DNA of 64,000 nucleotides, taken from assembly GCA_964020975.1 (NCBI GenBank), contig OZ026629.1, forward strand, positions 47,955,046-48,019,045. Reading direction: 5' to 3'. The translations under genes and the position numbers were made by a program. Every line of letters begins with the position of its first letter. The stretch's first letter is position 1. The DNA is from Hermodice carunculata. Lineage: Eukaryota; Annelida; Polychaeta; Eunicida; Amphinomidae. The notes beneath the pieces are model-generated. The model was not told the origin of the DNA, did no database searches, and was given only the letters and a program-made list of their open reading frames with translations. Below are positions 48,753-60,458 of this stretch, piece by piece.

Positions 48753-49329
48753 GGTCCTCACATAGTTTAAGTGTGACAGCTAGGTGACGCTAAACATAAG
48801 GTGAAGCAAAATACCCATATTTAGTCACGTTTACAGGTCACAGTTTTGATGTACCTAAGTTCCTGCTGGGCCTATTGTATGTCCATCGGAATTAATGACT
48901 TTATTTCACTACACCACACCCACGATACATGGTACTATATGTCTTCCAACATAACATAAAAGAAGATATTATGCAATATGTACATCACAATCCAATACAG
49001 TTCAGTAAAACACAAACCACGTCAATACAACACATTACAAACTGGAGTAATGTGTCACCTGCTTCGGGAGGCGAGGGGTGATGAAGGGGAATTTCTAATA
49101 GTGACAGGGGGAGGGGGTGAAGATGCCAACCTGGTTTATGTTCACGTGGGGGCGACATGACAACGCACAAGACAGTCTACGGGCTTCATTGTTTCCGCAC
49201 ATTGTTAAATATGCTGATTTAATTCCAATTGTATTCAAAAGATTACCCCTATGGTGTTCGAGTGTGAGCTTGCATGGTTTCTATTATTTTTGTTCAGCTT
49301 AAGGCATTTGTCTTTCTTGGGCGTCCAGG

Positions 49330-49444
49330 TTGGAGACGAGAAAAAATTTGAACTGCATGAATGTGTAACAGTTATTCCGCCCTCAAAAGCCTATGTTCCG
49401 TACAAACAGAGTTACTATACAGAACTTGTGCACCCTGACAATTG
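49330..49444 (+). CDS. possible terminal exon of an unknown gene
   Basis: An acceptor-like GGGCGTCCAG ends at 49,329. It is followed by an open frame of 38 codons (GDEKKFELHECVTVIPP, then a tyrosine-rich end, YKQSYYTELV) that stops with TGA at 49,443-49,445. AATAAAG follows 11 bases after the stop. The residue usage looks like a cytoplasmic tail, but I do not recognise it. It could be spurious. Confidence 0.25.
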
Positions 49445-49819
49445 AGTCATTTTGAATAAAGTGTGAACTTTAAGTCTGAAAGAAGCAAAGCTATATTACA
49501 GAATCCCTGAGCTTATGTGGGGAAGAAAAGTACATGGGTGTGTCATTCTATGAATAAAAGTACACATCTTTAACACATGTTGGAAAGTCTGGAGACCCTT
49601 TCATCTTTTAAATGTTTGATAAATAATGTAGTAACACCATAATTGACTAGAATTATGTAGTTTGGATTTATAGATTTGCCAGTATTTTGAGACTTGGGCA
49701 GTTTCAGTTATGTATTGGCATCATATTTATGTTTATCTGGTTGCTTTGCATAGGCACTGTGAGAAAGTAGATCTTCATTTGCGTATACCTGATAAGCGAG
49801 CTGTTATATCTCAGTGAAT

Positions 49820-50365
49820 GGAGCTTATGCACATGAATGATGCACCTGTTCTGTGCACAGTTGGCTGAGCGGTAAGACGCTCGCCTTTCACCTCTGCGAC
49901 CCGGGTTCGATTCTCGTCCTGGGCAGCATGTGGAAAAAAGCTCCTACCACTTTAACCGTGCACGGTGGTTTTCTCCGAGTTCTTCGGTTTCCTCCACTAG
50001 GCAAGGTAGGAAGTATACGCCAACATATGTGCCATGGAGAGTGAATCAATAAGTCAATGCTTGACTTCTTTCACAATCCATTTAAAACAAATGTGTCTTT
50101 ACTTTTTTTTTTTTTTCAAGCCAATTTACTGAAACAGGCCTATAATTTCAAACAAAACTTTTTATATTTTGTGATGTTAAAACTGGACATGGCTTTTTCG
50201 ACCCTATGGACCTTTACACTTACGTTTTGGTCTTTTTTGGGTAAATATGAACTATAAATTTATGTGTTTCAGCTATACATACCAAGGAACATTTCCTTTG
50301 GTCGGAATTGCATTGGATTTGTTTCATTAGGACTACGGTTTGGATATGGTAATAACACTGTCTAA
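49820..50365 (+). repeat. interspersed repeat, copy interrupted by a SINE (partner 35,081-35,356)
   Basis: Matches the partner before 49,851 and after 50,118. See the partner for landmarks. Confidence 0.85.
49852..50117 (+). mobile_element. tRNA-derived SINE, apparently full length
   Basis: The head is tRNA-like with a Pol III A-box (TGGCTGAGCGGT, 49,862-49,873) and a perfect B-box (GGGTTCGATTC, 49,903-49,913) at normal spacing. The body has GCACGGTGGTTTTCTCC and CTTCGGTTTCCTCC, a sequence style seen in SINE families of many marine invertebrates. The 3' end is a run of T followed by C. The ends are fixed by the partner repeat, where GTTC and AAGCC are adjacent; TTC appears at both junctions. 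A truncated relative lies at 56,884-56,990. It needs a partner LINE in trans to move. Which one is unknown. Confidence 0.85.
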
Positions 50366-51233
50366 TTTGGGTCCCAGTTGGACTCAGGGGCTATTAAATT
50401 GGTACACTGCGGAGTAGAAAAAGGGAGCTCTTTTCTGGTCACGACGTTAAGGACATGTTCAAGGCATGTATGCTCCATTTAGAAGAAATCACAAAGTGCT
50501 GCATACTTCTGAATTCCAAATAATGTCTAAAAATGACTGTCACAGCAAACAAGAATAGTTCTTTAAGCTGCATTAATGACTTTTGCCTGTTTCTCTTTGA
50601 ATGACATGTGCTTACATCCAAGCGGGATGCCACTTTTCTTGTTCGCAAGCATATAATTTTATTGCTGTTTAGACTGGTAGGGTCTACTGATGGCGGATAC
50701 AATACTATGAGAAGTTACCATGCAAAATAAACCAGAAAATACAGGTGCAATGGGACTGGTAAAAACACTTTTTCATCCATTTAATTACATGGATATTGAT
50801 TAATTTAAACAATATTTGGTGACCACATACTTTCAATATTTATCTCTATGATAAAAAGTAAAAATCATTTTGTGAATTTTCTCGCCACAGCCGTCATAAA
50901 CCAAGTCATCCTAGCACCGTGTGTCATGTCGTACCAATAGTCCTATTATATATAGCATCCAGATTTCAAGTTACCTTGCATCCTGGAAACTGACGCGGAC
51001 TTCACTAAGTTGGCAACCTGTCTTGACCAGGATCGGATTGGAAAACAGGTCGTGATACCATGTGCATTTCAAGCTCTTTAACAACACCAGGAATCTGTGG
51101 GAGCTATAGTCCCAACAAACTGGAATTATTATTTTTAATATGGGGTACCACAAAAAACTGCAAGACTATCTCTGTGGGTCGTATTAAACTGTTTAACCGA
51201 GAACTCCTTATTGTAAAAGGTATGAAAACCACG

Positions 51234-51267
<34 letters not shown>

Positions 51268-53040
51268 AGAGATTCACTGTGTTGCTTCATTGGATCGTTT
51301 GACGCTTGCAGTAAACTTCCGGTCTGATTAGTGATTTGGTGCAACAATCTTCTGGAATGCGTGAAGATCGGAGAAAAAATTGTATGTAGATTCTTTCAAT
51401 ACCATCAAAACTAAGATCAGTGGCTGTAGTTCCTTTTGCAGTTGCACAATGACACCAGTTCTTCTTCACATAATACAATCAGTTAATCAAATAACCGAAG
51501 ACATGTTACTTAAATAGTCCGGAAAAAATATTACTCACACTAATTAATTGGAACCCGACATGGGACAGGAAGTTACCCATATAAATACCGGTGGTTCTCT
51601 CCACAGAGATTGAGCTATCGTCTGCCCTCAATTATGTGAGCCATGAAATACAACACACGTGACACCAACTCTAATTTGTATCATCACCTGTTTAGAAAAT
51701 GGTGCATTCGTTTCATTGTTTTCGTATGAAAGACGACATTCTTTTCTGAAATTAATCTGCCTTGCAAGAACAGCAAATCAATAAAGTGTGCACACAGAAA
51801 CTTTAAGAAGTAATGTATTAGCCATGTTGCATGACATCATGGGCATCAAGGTTGTGGATGTAATGCTGTTTGTATGGTATATATGGTCAGGTTGGCAGAT
51901 ATGCGTGCAGCTGCCATCAATCGCAAGTCTTTGACGGCACTTTTTCTTCTCACACATGCGCAAATGTGTCATATGATTACTATTTACCGTTTATATACCC
52001 TAACAAATTGATTTGGGCACCCGCAAAAAGACTTGATCATTGACAATAGTTGGGTTGATAACAGATATATTTTCAAAGTATATGCTGGCAGCACCATGCA
52101 GAAATAAAACATGTATAGAGTTCTTGGTAATGATTCACTTGAGATATGCGTATTGGTACCAGGCATCCCTCCAAAATCCATTCAGACTGTCGAAAATCGT
52201 TTGAGTGTTACGGTAACAGCGAATTCTGCAAGCTGTTATGGAACCCCCAAAATCACAAACAGTAGGGTATAGTTCAAAGGTGAATGCTCATTTCCAGCAT
52301 TTTAGCAAGGTAGCGAGATACATATGTGGTGCAAATCAGCATGGACAACTTTACGGCCCTGTAACTTTTAAGCTTTTTACATGAACATAGTAAAAGTATA
52401 CATTTTGGGGTTTTTCTAGCTCTGGACTATATGTAGGGAAAAATAGGGACAATTCTGATTGTAATTGTTGAATAGACAAGACATGAAGAAGAGCATTTCT
52501 TTTATCTCAGACCCCAGGGCTCTTGGATAATAACTTTTGAATGTATACAACAATCATGTGACAAGTATGCCATTTTTTTGGCAATATATCAAAATTCAAA
52601 AGTGTCCTTTTATGTGGCTGTATGTATTTTATTTGCGTGTGTGCATGCACTCAAACACGGTGGCATCACTTTATCAGCTGAATCCATTGAGTATTGCCAT
52701 TCTATACAAGGTTAAAAACCAACTAGTAGGCGCGGAGAAAAATAAAGGACACTTTTAAACTCCACACAATTACCTTTCCAGCCCGTTTATTTGAAGGATA
52801 TCCGGCTGTAAGTTTTTGCGAAATTAAACTAACGAGTTCCAGTAGACGGCCTTTCATATTTGTTCAGGAACGGCAATTAAAGGTTCACTCGTCATCTTTG
52901 AACCTGGTCTTAGAACAATAACTCGCGCAATTTTACTTAAACGCTCATGGATTTTTGCATAGTAAGAGTTCAGAGTATGTTTGAACAAACAGAGTATGTT
53001 TGAACAAACATGACAACTGTCCCTCATGTTTTTTACTTCT
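50366..53040. other. unassigned AT-rich DNA
   Basis: An A-run lies at 51,235-51,266. A 19-base unit containing GTTTGAACAAAC is repeated in tandem at 52,972-53,009. No coding family recognised. Confidence 0.4.
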
Positions 53041-53089
53041 GAAGAGCTTAATCGCGTTGTTTATTTGCGATCAGATCACAAAACATGGT

Positions 53090-53200
53090 TTCCCTGTGAA
53101 GCGCACCACTCTGATACGCTTCATTTTGATTGGCCAATCGTGGTGACGCGAGATACCAATCTTCGTCGTGTGGCCTCTGCTTGAAGATGGCGCGCTACAT
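53090..53200 (+). promoter_or_regulatory. CpG-dense TATA-less promoter candidate
   Basis: A CpG-dense patch carries a palindromic double CCAAT box (GATTGGCCAATC, 53,128-53,139) about 45 bases before AAGATGGCG (53,184-53,192), the YY1-type motif that often overlaps the start codon of housekeeping genes. The ATG at 53,187 opens only 36 codons (MARYISIALISQLACRS...), with no clear donor site. The promoter reading is an inference; the gene is not identified. Confidence 0.4.
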
Positions 53201-53596
53201 TTCAATAGCATTGATATCACAGCTTGCTTGCCGCAGTTTTGAAGGCTTTGTTAAAAAAAAAATCACAACTTATCTTCCAAGTATGGCAAGAATTTAAATA
53301 TTGAGGGGCTCCATGTAAGTGCTCTTATGTAAGTGTACTGTTTTCAACATGGTAACGTTTCATTAGGTAGGCTCCTACCACCTATATATGGTACTTCCAA
53401 AGGATCAAATAAAACGGGAAGTTTTGTCGCAAGAAGTAAGCTGTACCTTTACTTACCCACAACAAATACAACGATATCAAATTACAATGTATATCTGATC
53501 AAATTGCCACCCGATCAGTCAGGCTAATTGATAATTTTGGGACCCGGTTAGCGGGTCGGACCCCACTATAATATCTGAATTGTACATACCCAAGCT

Positions 53597-53795
53597 CAGT
53601 CATTCTGTTCATCAGAATCTTTTCTTGCGTCGGTCGTAGCATCTGTTGCTGGCTGCATCGCTGATATTTCCTTTCTAACTTTAGGTATTTTGATACTGAT
53701 TTTGCTAGTTTAGCGATACAACTCCTGACGAACGTACTAAGATAAGACCACCAATGCAATGTCAAAGTCACAAGTGCGGTTTCTGAGCTCGCAAC
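53597..53795 (-). CDS. possible internal exon of unknown gene
   Basis: On the minus strand an open stretch of about 66 codons contains TLHWWSYLSTFVRSCIAKL and KYLKLERKYQ, with QEKILMNRMTELG at its end. The next bases are GTATGT, a strong donor. There is no ATG at its upstream end, so it would be internal or spliced from an upstream leader. No family recognised. Confidence 0.3.
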
Positions 53796-54119
53796 AACTT
53801 TAGATGCAATTCAAACAAAGGCTTTAATTCTTCTGTTGAATTTGAATGTAATGAGAACTTGTGCGCGAATTATTAAATGTGATTACAACTATTGGTTTCT
53901 TTGGGTGAGAAAACAATCGCTGTCACGTCTTTGATAAAAGACGGCGTTGAAACAGCAATGCCTTTGGAGTAGGATTAAGACGTGTAGTCATGTCATGATC
54001 TCGGCTGACTGTACGGCCAGTCTTCAACACTTTTCTTCGAATTAAATGTTAAAAACTCAAGATAGCTTAAAAAAGCAACAAAGTACATGTAACAAGCGAC
54101 CTAATGCATAAAATGTATG

Positions 54120-54300
54120 ACCATATGGTTTGGGAACTATGGCGCTGATGCATCAGCGTCATCGGTACAGCGGACACAGCGCTGGCCGTTTTAAAACGAG
54201 CTGTTGCCACGACCCGTCACGTGACCACTTTCTCAAGCCCATCCGCTTTACACCAACAACAAACATGGTCAGCGTGACTGTCAACGCTCAGCAAGAAGCT
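54120..54300 (+). promoter_or_regulatory. second CpG-dense patch with palindromic E-box
   Basis: GTCACGTGAC at 54,216-54,225 is a perfect palindromic E-box of the USF/TFEB type. It is followed at 54,265 by an ATG in a good context (AACAAACATGG) that opens MVSVTVNAQQEALQST. The frame stops after 28 codons and I find no convincing donor. It may be exon 1 of a gene running rightwards, sharing a divergent control region with the minus-strand exon candidate at 53.6-53.8 kb. Confidence 0.35.
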
Positions 54301-54559
54301 CTACAAAGTACCCCCGTTTTTCTCTGTTTTGCAATATCAGCAGAGATGTGAATTTTACATGACAGATACATAAAATATCCATCAATACAAAGATCAAAAA
54401 ACATTTTTTTTTGGGCGAAATTTCGGGTAATTGTATCTCGCTACCGTAAGAGATCTGTGCATAATCTAATGAACACACTCAATCCAGAGGACAAATATCA
54501 TTGACCTAAACATTTTAGTGAGCTCACTTACTGTTACAACAGTACACCTTATTTTTCAG

Positions 54560-54817
54560 GAGGATTTGCACCCTTATACATCCTCTATTGTATACCACCT
54601 CAAATTCCATGGTACCACTGCTTTTGCAGGAGGAAGTCCATTTCAGACAGAGTGGGTTGCCAACAAGCAGACAGACAAACTTATATACTTGAAGCGCAAT
54701 AGCCTGTTAAGACAAGAGCAAGCTGTTACCAGTAATACTGTGTTGACACTATTGCGTGCTCACGACAACCAGTGCAGTTTAACCAAGCAATATCAGGAAA
54801 AGTACAAAGTGCACTGA
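54560..54817 (+). CDS. possible exon of unknown gene
   Basis: An acceptor (ATTTTTCAG, ending 54,559) precedes an 85-codon frame starting EDLHPYTSSIVYHLKFHGTT and continuing FQTEWVANKQTDK, ending with TGA. A second open piece, STRYLDESDYENKSSD-like, follows in another frame. No family recognised. It does not join in frame to the ATG at 54,265 through any good donor. Confidence 0.3.
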   Translation, partial: EDLHPYTSSIVYHLKFHGTTAFAGGSPFQTEWVANKQTDKLIYLKRNSLLRQEQAVTSNTVLTLLRAHDNQCSLTKQYQEKYKVH

Positions 54818-55096
54818 TGTTTAACCATAAGTTATCAAAATACCAGATACCTTGATGAATCTGATTATGAAAATAAAAGTTCAGATTCTAGTCATGACAG
54901 GGTTCTGGTATTTGGGAATGGTGATCTTGAGACTAATGTACCTTCAGATCAAAATAAATATAGGTTTAAACGCCTAAAGCCTACATTTTACAACAAGCAC
55001 AAGCTGACACAGGTCCTGCCGTAACTACGCAACCACGCATGTACAGGATAGGGTTCACATAAGTAATTGAAGCACGACATTGTCTCCGGCACTATA

Positions 55097-55113
55097 GGGC
55101 CGAATGACAATTA

Positions 55114-55187
<74 letters not shown>

Positions 55188-55190
55188 TTA

Positions 55191-55222
<32 letters not shown>

Positions 55223-55226
55223 TTTA

Positions 55227-55287
<61 letters not shown>

Positions 55288-55288
55288 C
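55097..55288. repeat. (TTA)n microsatellite
   Basis: About 190 bases of ATT trinucleotides with a few variant units. Poly-Tyr, poly-Ile and poly-Leu frames here are artefacts. Confidence 0.97.
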
Positions 55289-55632
55289 AATAATATTTAA
55301 TTTTTTTGTGTGTTAGTGAAGAACACATTAAGCATTATCTTCTGAAGTTAAAGGTCAATCTTTACGAAACTTGGCAAATAGCGAGTTATGTCAAAGTTAT
55401 ATAAAACGTGACCATGGTGACCCTGAAATGACCCTGAACAGCAAAATGTAGCTATAAACAGATTTCCATGTGAATTTTCGCCCAGATGTAAATACATATA
55501 CTCAAAATGGCCATTTTATTTGAAATCAATGAACTCTGAGAATTATCAACAGATAAAACCGTTTTGCATATAACAATAAAAAAATAATAAAAATATAAAT
55601 GAACGAATGAATGGATGGATAGATGAATGTAT

Positions 55633-55635
55633 GAA

Positions 55636-55702
<67 letters not shown>

Positions 55703-55726
55703 ATCAATAAATCAATCAATCAATAA
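55633..55726. repeat. (AAAT)n microsatellite
   Basis: AAAT repeats drifting into CAAT at the right end. Confidence 0.95.
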
Positions 55727-56165
55727 ATTCTGGGTGAAAGAAGTATTTTTCAGTATAGCAGAATTTTTTTAATTGTATCATTAAATTATGTCCACCATCG
55801 GATACAGCTTAAAGAGGCTATGATTTCCAAAAATTAGCGTTAATTTGTTTATTCTGAGTGGAATTATATCAAGTTGAAATCAGAGCCTTGCTTTCATTTT
55901 CTCATCCGATGGCCACCAACAATGGGTTTATAGGCTGAAGTATCAAATGGATATTTTTTCTTTAAAACGTAGGATTTTTGGATGATTTAAAAAAAAATGC
56001 ACTGAATGAGCACGATTTTTTGTTTCCCCTATCTTATATACAGATGCATGTCTGTTATGAAAAATGGAAGAAACTTTTGTAAAATACCCCTTATACGCTT
56101 TTTCCGCAATATTTTACACAACTTGTGCACTTTACTTTGCTCTTTGTGATTGCGTGTTATAACTG
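55727..56165. other. unassigned DNA
   Basis: No gene or shared repeat recognised. Confidence 0.4.
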
Positions 56166-56169
56166 TGTC

Positions 56170-56200
56170 AAAAAAAAAAAATAGAAACATAAAATAGAAA

Positions 56201-56240
<40 letters not shown>

Positions 56241-56293
56241 ACACACACACAACAAACAACAATTAACAAAAATCAAACAAACAAACAAAATAA
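56170..56293. repeat. A-rich tract with (CA) and (AAAC) parts
   Basis: An A-run of about 36 bases, then short CA and AAAC repeats. Confidence 0.95.
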
Positions 56294-56883
56294 TTCAGAC
56301 CATAAAAGTGACCACCAAGCTCATTTGGAATCACCCATCAACATTACAGTTCCGTCAATATAAGTTTGTGTTCTATAGGTAACCAGCATATCACTCAAAT
56401 ACGGTTATTCTAATGCTCACTTTTAACTTCATTGCCCAAAGTGTGAGCTGGACTTCCCATTAGTGAGCAACTTTGTCGTGCAACATATCCTACTGATGGA
56501 AAATATAAAAATCCACATCATTTGTTCGATTCAGCTATGTCGATTTCAGGATGTCACAGGTAATGTAATGAAAGTGTTCATTCCTGTTTCTTCCAACCAT
56601 AGATCAGAAATTGAAAATGCTCAAGATCTGCGCATTTATATATCAGACAAATTAAAAATAAAAATACATATCTATCCGACACATTTTAAACACTAGAATG
56701 TGCACTTTGGAGTGAATGAAATGAATTGGATGCTAATGTCTGATTCATGAACACCAAACAATATTTCGAAATTTGTTTCCATCCAAATTCTATTGAATAA
56801 CGAAGGGGCCATCAGAACCCAAGACAGTTTACCCTCTTCGTCTTGATTACTTTCCATGGCTTCCCAATTGAACAAGAGCCTGT

Positions 56884-56990
56884 GCCACCTGGGTGTGACT
56901 CTCTGCCTGGGGAGTAAGTGGAAAACGTTCGAACTGCTCTGTCCCTACAGGGTAGTTTTCTGTGACTTCTTAGCCTCTCCCTCCCCACCC
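56884..56990 (+). mobile_element. truncated, diverged SINE of the family at 49,852-50,117
   Basis: Aligns with the intact copy from the B-box onwards: CACCTGGGTGTGACTCTC stands for the B-box region, then CCTGGGGAG, GTGGAAAACG, ACAGGGTAGTTTTCT and CCTCTCCCTCCCC follow in the same order as the intact body. The A-box half is missing and the B-box is damaged, so this copy is old and inactive. Confidence 0.6.
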
Positions 56991-57000
56991 CCCAACACCT

Positions 57001-58635
57001 CATAAGGTCTTGTCTTACACCAAAATGTCTGGGGTCTCTACTATATTCTGGAACATCCAGCCTAATCTATGCACACTGCTGATGTGCAGTCCTGGGATCG
57101 GACTTTTCATTCAACCACGAGATAAGATGGTTTTGTGAATATAGGAGTCAAATCAAGGGTACATTTGTTTAAGGCAATAATCGCTGTTGCTAACATTTGC
57201 ATATCCCGTTACCAAATTGTTACGGTGCTACAATTGGTTTAAAGTCCGAAAATGAAAGCGCCATCATATAGTGGGCAATTTGAAGACTGATGTGACTGCT
57301 TGGGACATGAAGTCAAGCAAGGAAACACGCATAAAAATACCCGGTAAAATAAAAAAAGCATAATGGCGTCACCTGTCTGACAAATTCTATGCAACTCCAA
57401 AGCAATTGGAAAAGCAGTTATAGAGAAGATTTTACAGAGGGGACACAATTGTACCTTATATTAAAAAAATATTTTAAAAAATCCACAAAATTCTAAAATC
57501 ATTGGATCTGGAACATTTTGGCTGTTTTCGTAGAATACCACCTTAGGTAGATTCCAGCCATGTTTGAAGAGATTCTAATTCATGATTTGGAAAATTTGAT
57601 ACTGTGAAGTAGCATGCAATCCTCATTGACTTATATAATACGCAATAGGAATGCATGAATTAACCGGCAATTACGAGAATCGAAATATACGTTAAAATTC
57701 AGGGGTCCAGAATATAGCCATCCAGTGAACATATATGTTAAAATAACACACAAGCTACATTTCCACCAGGTTTTTAAATATTCTTAGGAACACTTTTGAA
57801 GATAAGTCGAAAATAGCGAACACACGCACACACAGGTGAAAAATAGAAACAAGAGTATTGTCACAGACCTGTGCTCAGCTGACCTGACATGCAAAGATCA
57901 AGGTCGCCTATCTTGAGACCGCTATTTCTGTGTCAAAGACACAAACATGTCCCCTTACTAGCTTTTCCCATATTGATAATTTGTTAAAAATCGGAAAATG
58001 ACAGCAAGGCAATGTAGTGAACAAACTTGATGGAGATCAAAGCTGTGTACATTCGCATAAGTCCGAAAAGGCCCTTAGCTGCGGTTTCAGAGAACAAATC
58101 GAGAACAATGTAAAGGAACAAATATTCTTTTTAAGCCAAAACAAAGACAAAATTAAAGAAGGTAAAAACACAGAAAAAACACGTACAAAACAAAAACAAG
58201 TTAGAAAAGAGACATCAACTTTCAGCTTTCGATAAGAGTGTGAACAAAAAACAAATTTTGCTTGTAACTTCAGACAGGCGGTCACACATGAAAAGCAACT
58301 GGTGGTTCCAGACCAGTTCTCTCAATCTATGAAATATTCTTCATTAACTGCAAACTTCTTTTTGTCCCCAAAAAATATATGGGCCTAAAAGTCTTATAGC
58401 GTTTGGTCGCTAGCTCAGTTCGCATCAGATAAGAGCAAAGAACAACACGTTCTAACTAACTCCGCCAGTTGAGTATCTGGTCACACGGTGTTTTACAATG
58501 CTTATATCCAGTGCAACCTGTGGGCGAGATTGACTGAGGAAACCATCAAACCTGAAAAATCTACATCCCAAGACCAAATATAAAGAAAAAGAAGAAAAAA
58601 ATGAGAAAAAAAAAGCTTTTTGGCTTGCAAGAACG
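57001..58635. other. unassigned DNA
   Basis: Open frames at 58,017-58,235 (plus, lysine-rich) and 58,037-58,285 (minus, hydrophobic) are mirror images of the same A-rich composition and are not supported as genes. Nothing else recognised. Confidence 0.4.
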
Positions 58636-58689
58636 AGGATAGGTGAAGAAAAAAATCGACGAGACTGACAAATTGATGGTCAGACCCAT

Positions 58690-58870
58690 GTGTTTGACAG
58701 CACAGCCATTTATGAGCCCCTGGCTAGGCAGCTTGAGGACCTTTCAGATATCGACAATGAAGACACAGACATAACGGTGGAGTGTACTTACTATGACTGC
58801 TAGTTCGAGCCTAAATCTGATCCTTGTAACATAAGATTGACCACTGCTGTCTAGTGCCAGGGGCAGGCTG
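58690..58870 (+). mobile_element. possible LINE ORF2 N-terminal remnant
   Basis: The frame gives FDSTAIYEPLARQLEDLSDI, then NEDTDITVECTYYDC and, after a stop, FEPKSD. An acidic linker ending in a YYDC/YF-C-F motif directly before the endonuclease is common in Jockey-superfamily LINE proteins of invertebrates. The endonuclease itself is not visible. Weak but specific in style. Confidence 0.35.
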
Positions 58871-60055
58871 TAAGTTTGTCGTGCATGAATTCAATAGACT
58901 GAGCTTATTCTATCTGAGCATGGCCGTATAAACACCCGTTGTAATGTAGACCAAACGGCTGAATCGCAGATATACCCCCGAGAGAACATTATCAAATTAA
59001 AGGCTCACAATGCCTTGAGAAAAAAAATATTCATAAGAAACCACAGCATTTTTGGCCATTGATCAGTGATGCCAGTTGGTGAATCCTGTTAAGTCTCGAC
59101 ATCCTTTGTAGCAGAGATGAAGGAACCCTGTCAAATTGTCCAATTGCTGTCCCGTAGTTTGCGTTTCATTTAGAAAAAGCCCGAAATCTCAATAATGTTA
59201 CTACACCAATTAAATAACGACCAGAAATAGCTGTTAAAGCTATCTAAGCGGCTTGTCTTGTCCCTTTCGGAACGATACATGCTTCCATTCAGCTGAGCCG
59301 TCATATTCTTTCTGCACAGTTGTGTGACTTTATTTTGGTTAGGAATGGTGGGGACCAATGATTGCTGTCAAACATTGTGAGGAATTAACATACCAAAGTA
59401 ACCTGAGGCTGCACGTGTATCACGCACTAGTGCAACTTACCAAAGTTTTTAATCGATTATCTCAAATTGCAAAGTGAAATTGCTTTAGCATTGGCTAGCA
59501 TCAAAAAAAATCCAAGCAATATTTTTATGGCCCCTTTTTACTGTATGAACTGAGAACCCCCCATTGTTGTATTTACAGAAAAGCAAAAATGAAAATGTGC
59601 CTCAGAGATTAGCTGGGTTACTGTATTGGCTGATTTTAAATATTTAAAATAAAGTTCCATTCCGGTCGAAAAGACAAAAAGTGGCCAATTTTTCCACCAA
59701 TATTCTGCGATGATAAAAGAGAGGCAAAAGGCTTATATGTATATTACAAAGATATTCCCTCTATACAATCATAAATGAAATAATTGTTTGTAGTTCCAAT
59801 CGCACTTGCTTGATGACAGCAGTTGCGTATCCACATAATAAAATCAGAATACTGCACAACCAAATGACCGAGTATGTTCTTTCAATGGTTCAGGAAAAGA
59901 TAAACATTATCTGTATTTATATATCTTAACCTCAGATTGACAGGATAAAGTGTCAAGAGTTTCCCAAATATAAACTTTAATCTTCCAATGCCATTATGAA
60001 AATATATTTTACTCCTGAATTGAGACAGTCACCCATAAAAAACACAACTAGTAGT
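58871..60055. other. unassigned DNA
   Basis: No gene, motif or shared repeat recognised. Confidence 0.4.
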
Positions 60056-60397
60056 TTAAATAAAAAATGCCATCTTCAAAAAAACGAAAACGAAAATAAA
60101 CACAAAAATCCAAAGCCCAAAAAAAAAAAACGAAAAAAAAAAAAAAACCAAAACAAAAAAACACACACAAAAAAAAAAACAAAAATAAACGGAAACCCAA
60201 AAAAGGAAAAACGAAAACAAAAAACGAAAACAGAATCAAGAACAAAAAAAGCAAAAAAAAAAACGAAAACAAAAAAACGAAAAACGAAAGCAAAGAAAAA
60301 AAAAACGAAAACAAAAAAACGAAAAACGAAAACAAAAAAACGAAAAACGAAAGCAAAGAAAAAAAAAACGAAAACAAAAAAACGAAAAACGAAAGAA

Positions 60398-60434
<37 letters not shown>

Positions 60435-60458
60435 AACGAAAACAAAAGAAAAAAAAGG
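60056..60458. repeat. 400-bp A-rich tract almost free of T, with internal tandem structure
   Basis: Built from A-runs punctuated by CG and CAAA: units such as AACGAAAACAAAAAAACG recur, and a longer unit of about 60 bases ending in GCAAAGAAAAA is repeated about three times. Lysine-rich frames on one strand and phenylalanine-rich frames on the other are by-products. Confidence 0.95.

Noticed and set aside
53187-53297. 36-codon ATG frame after AAGATGGCG as a small protein gene
   Set aside because: No conservation evidence and no splice donor; kept only as part of the promoter candidate.
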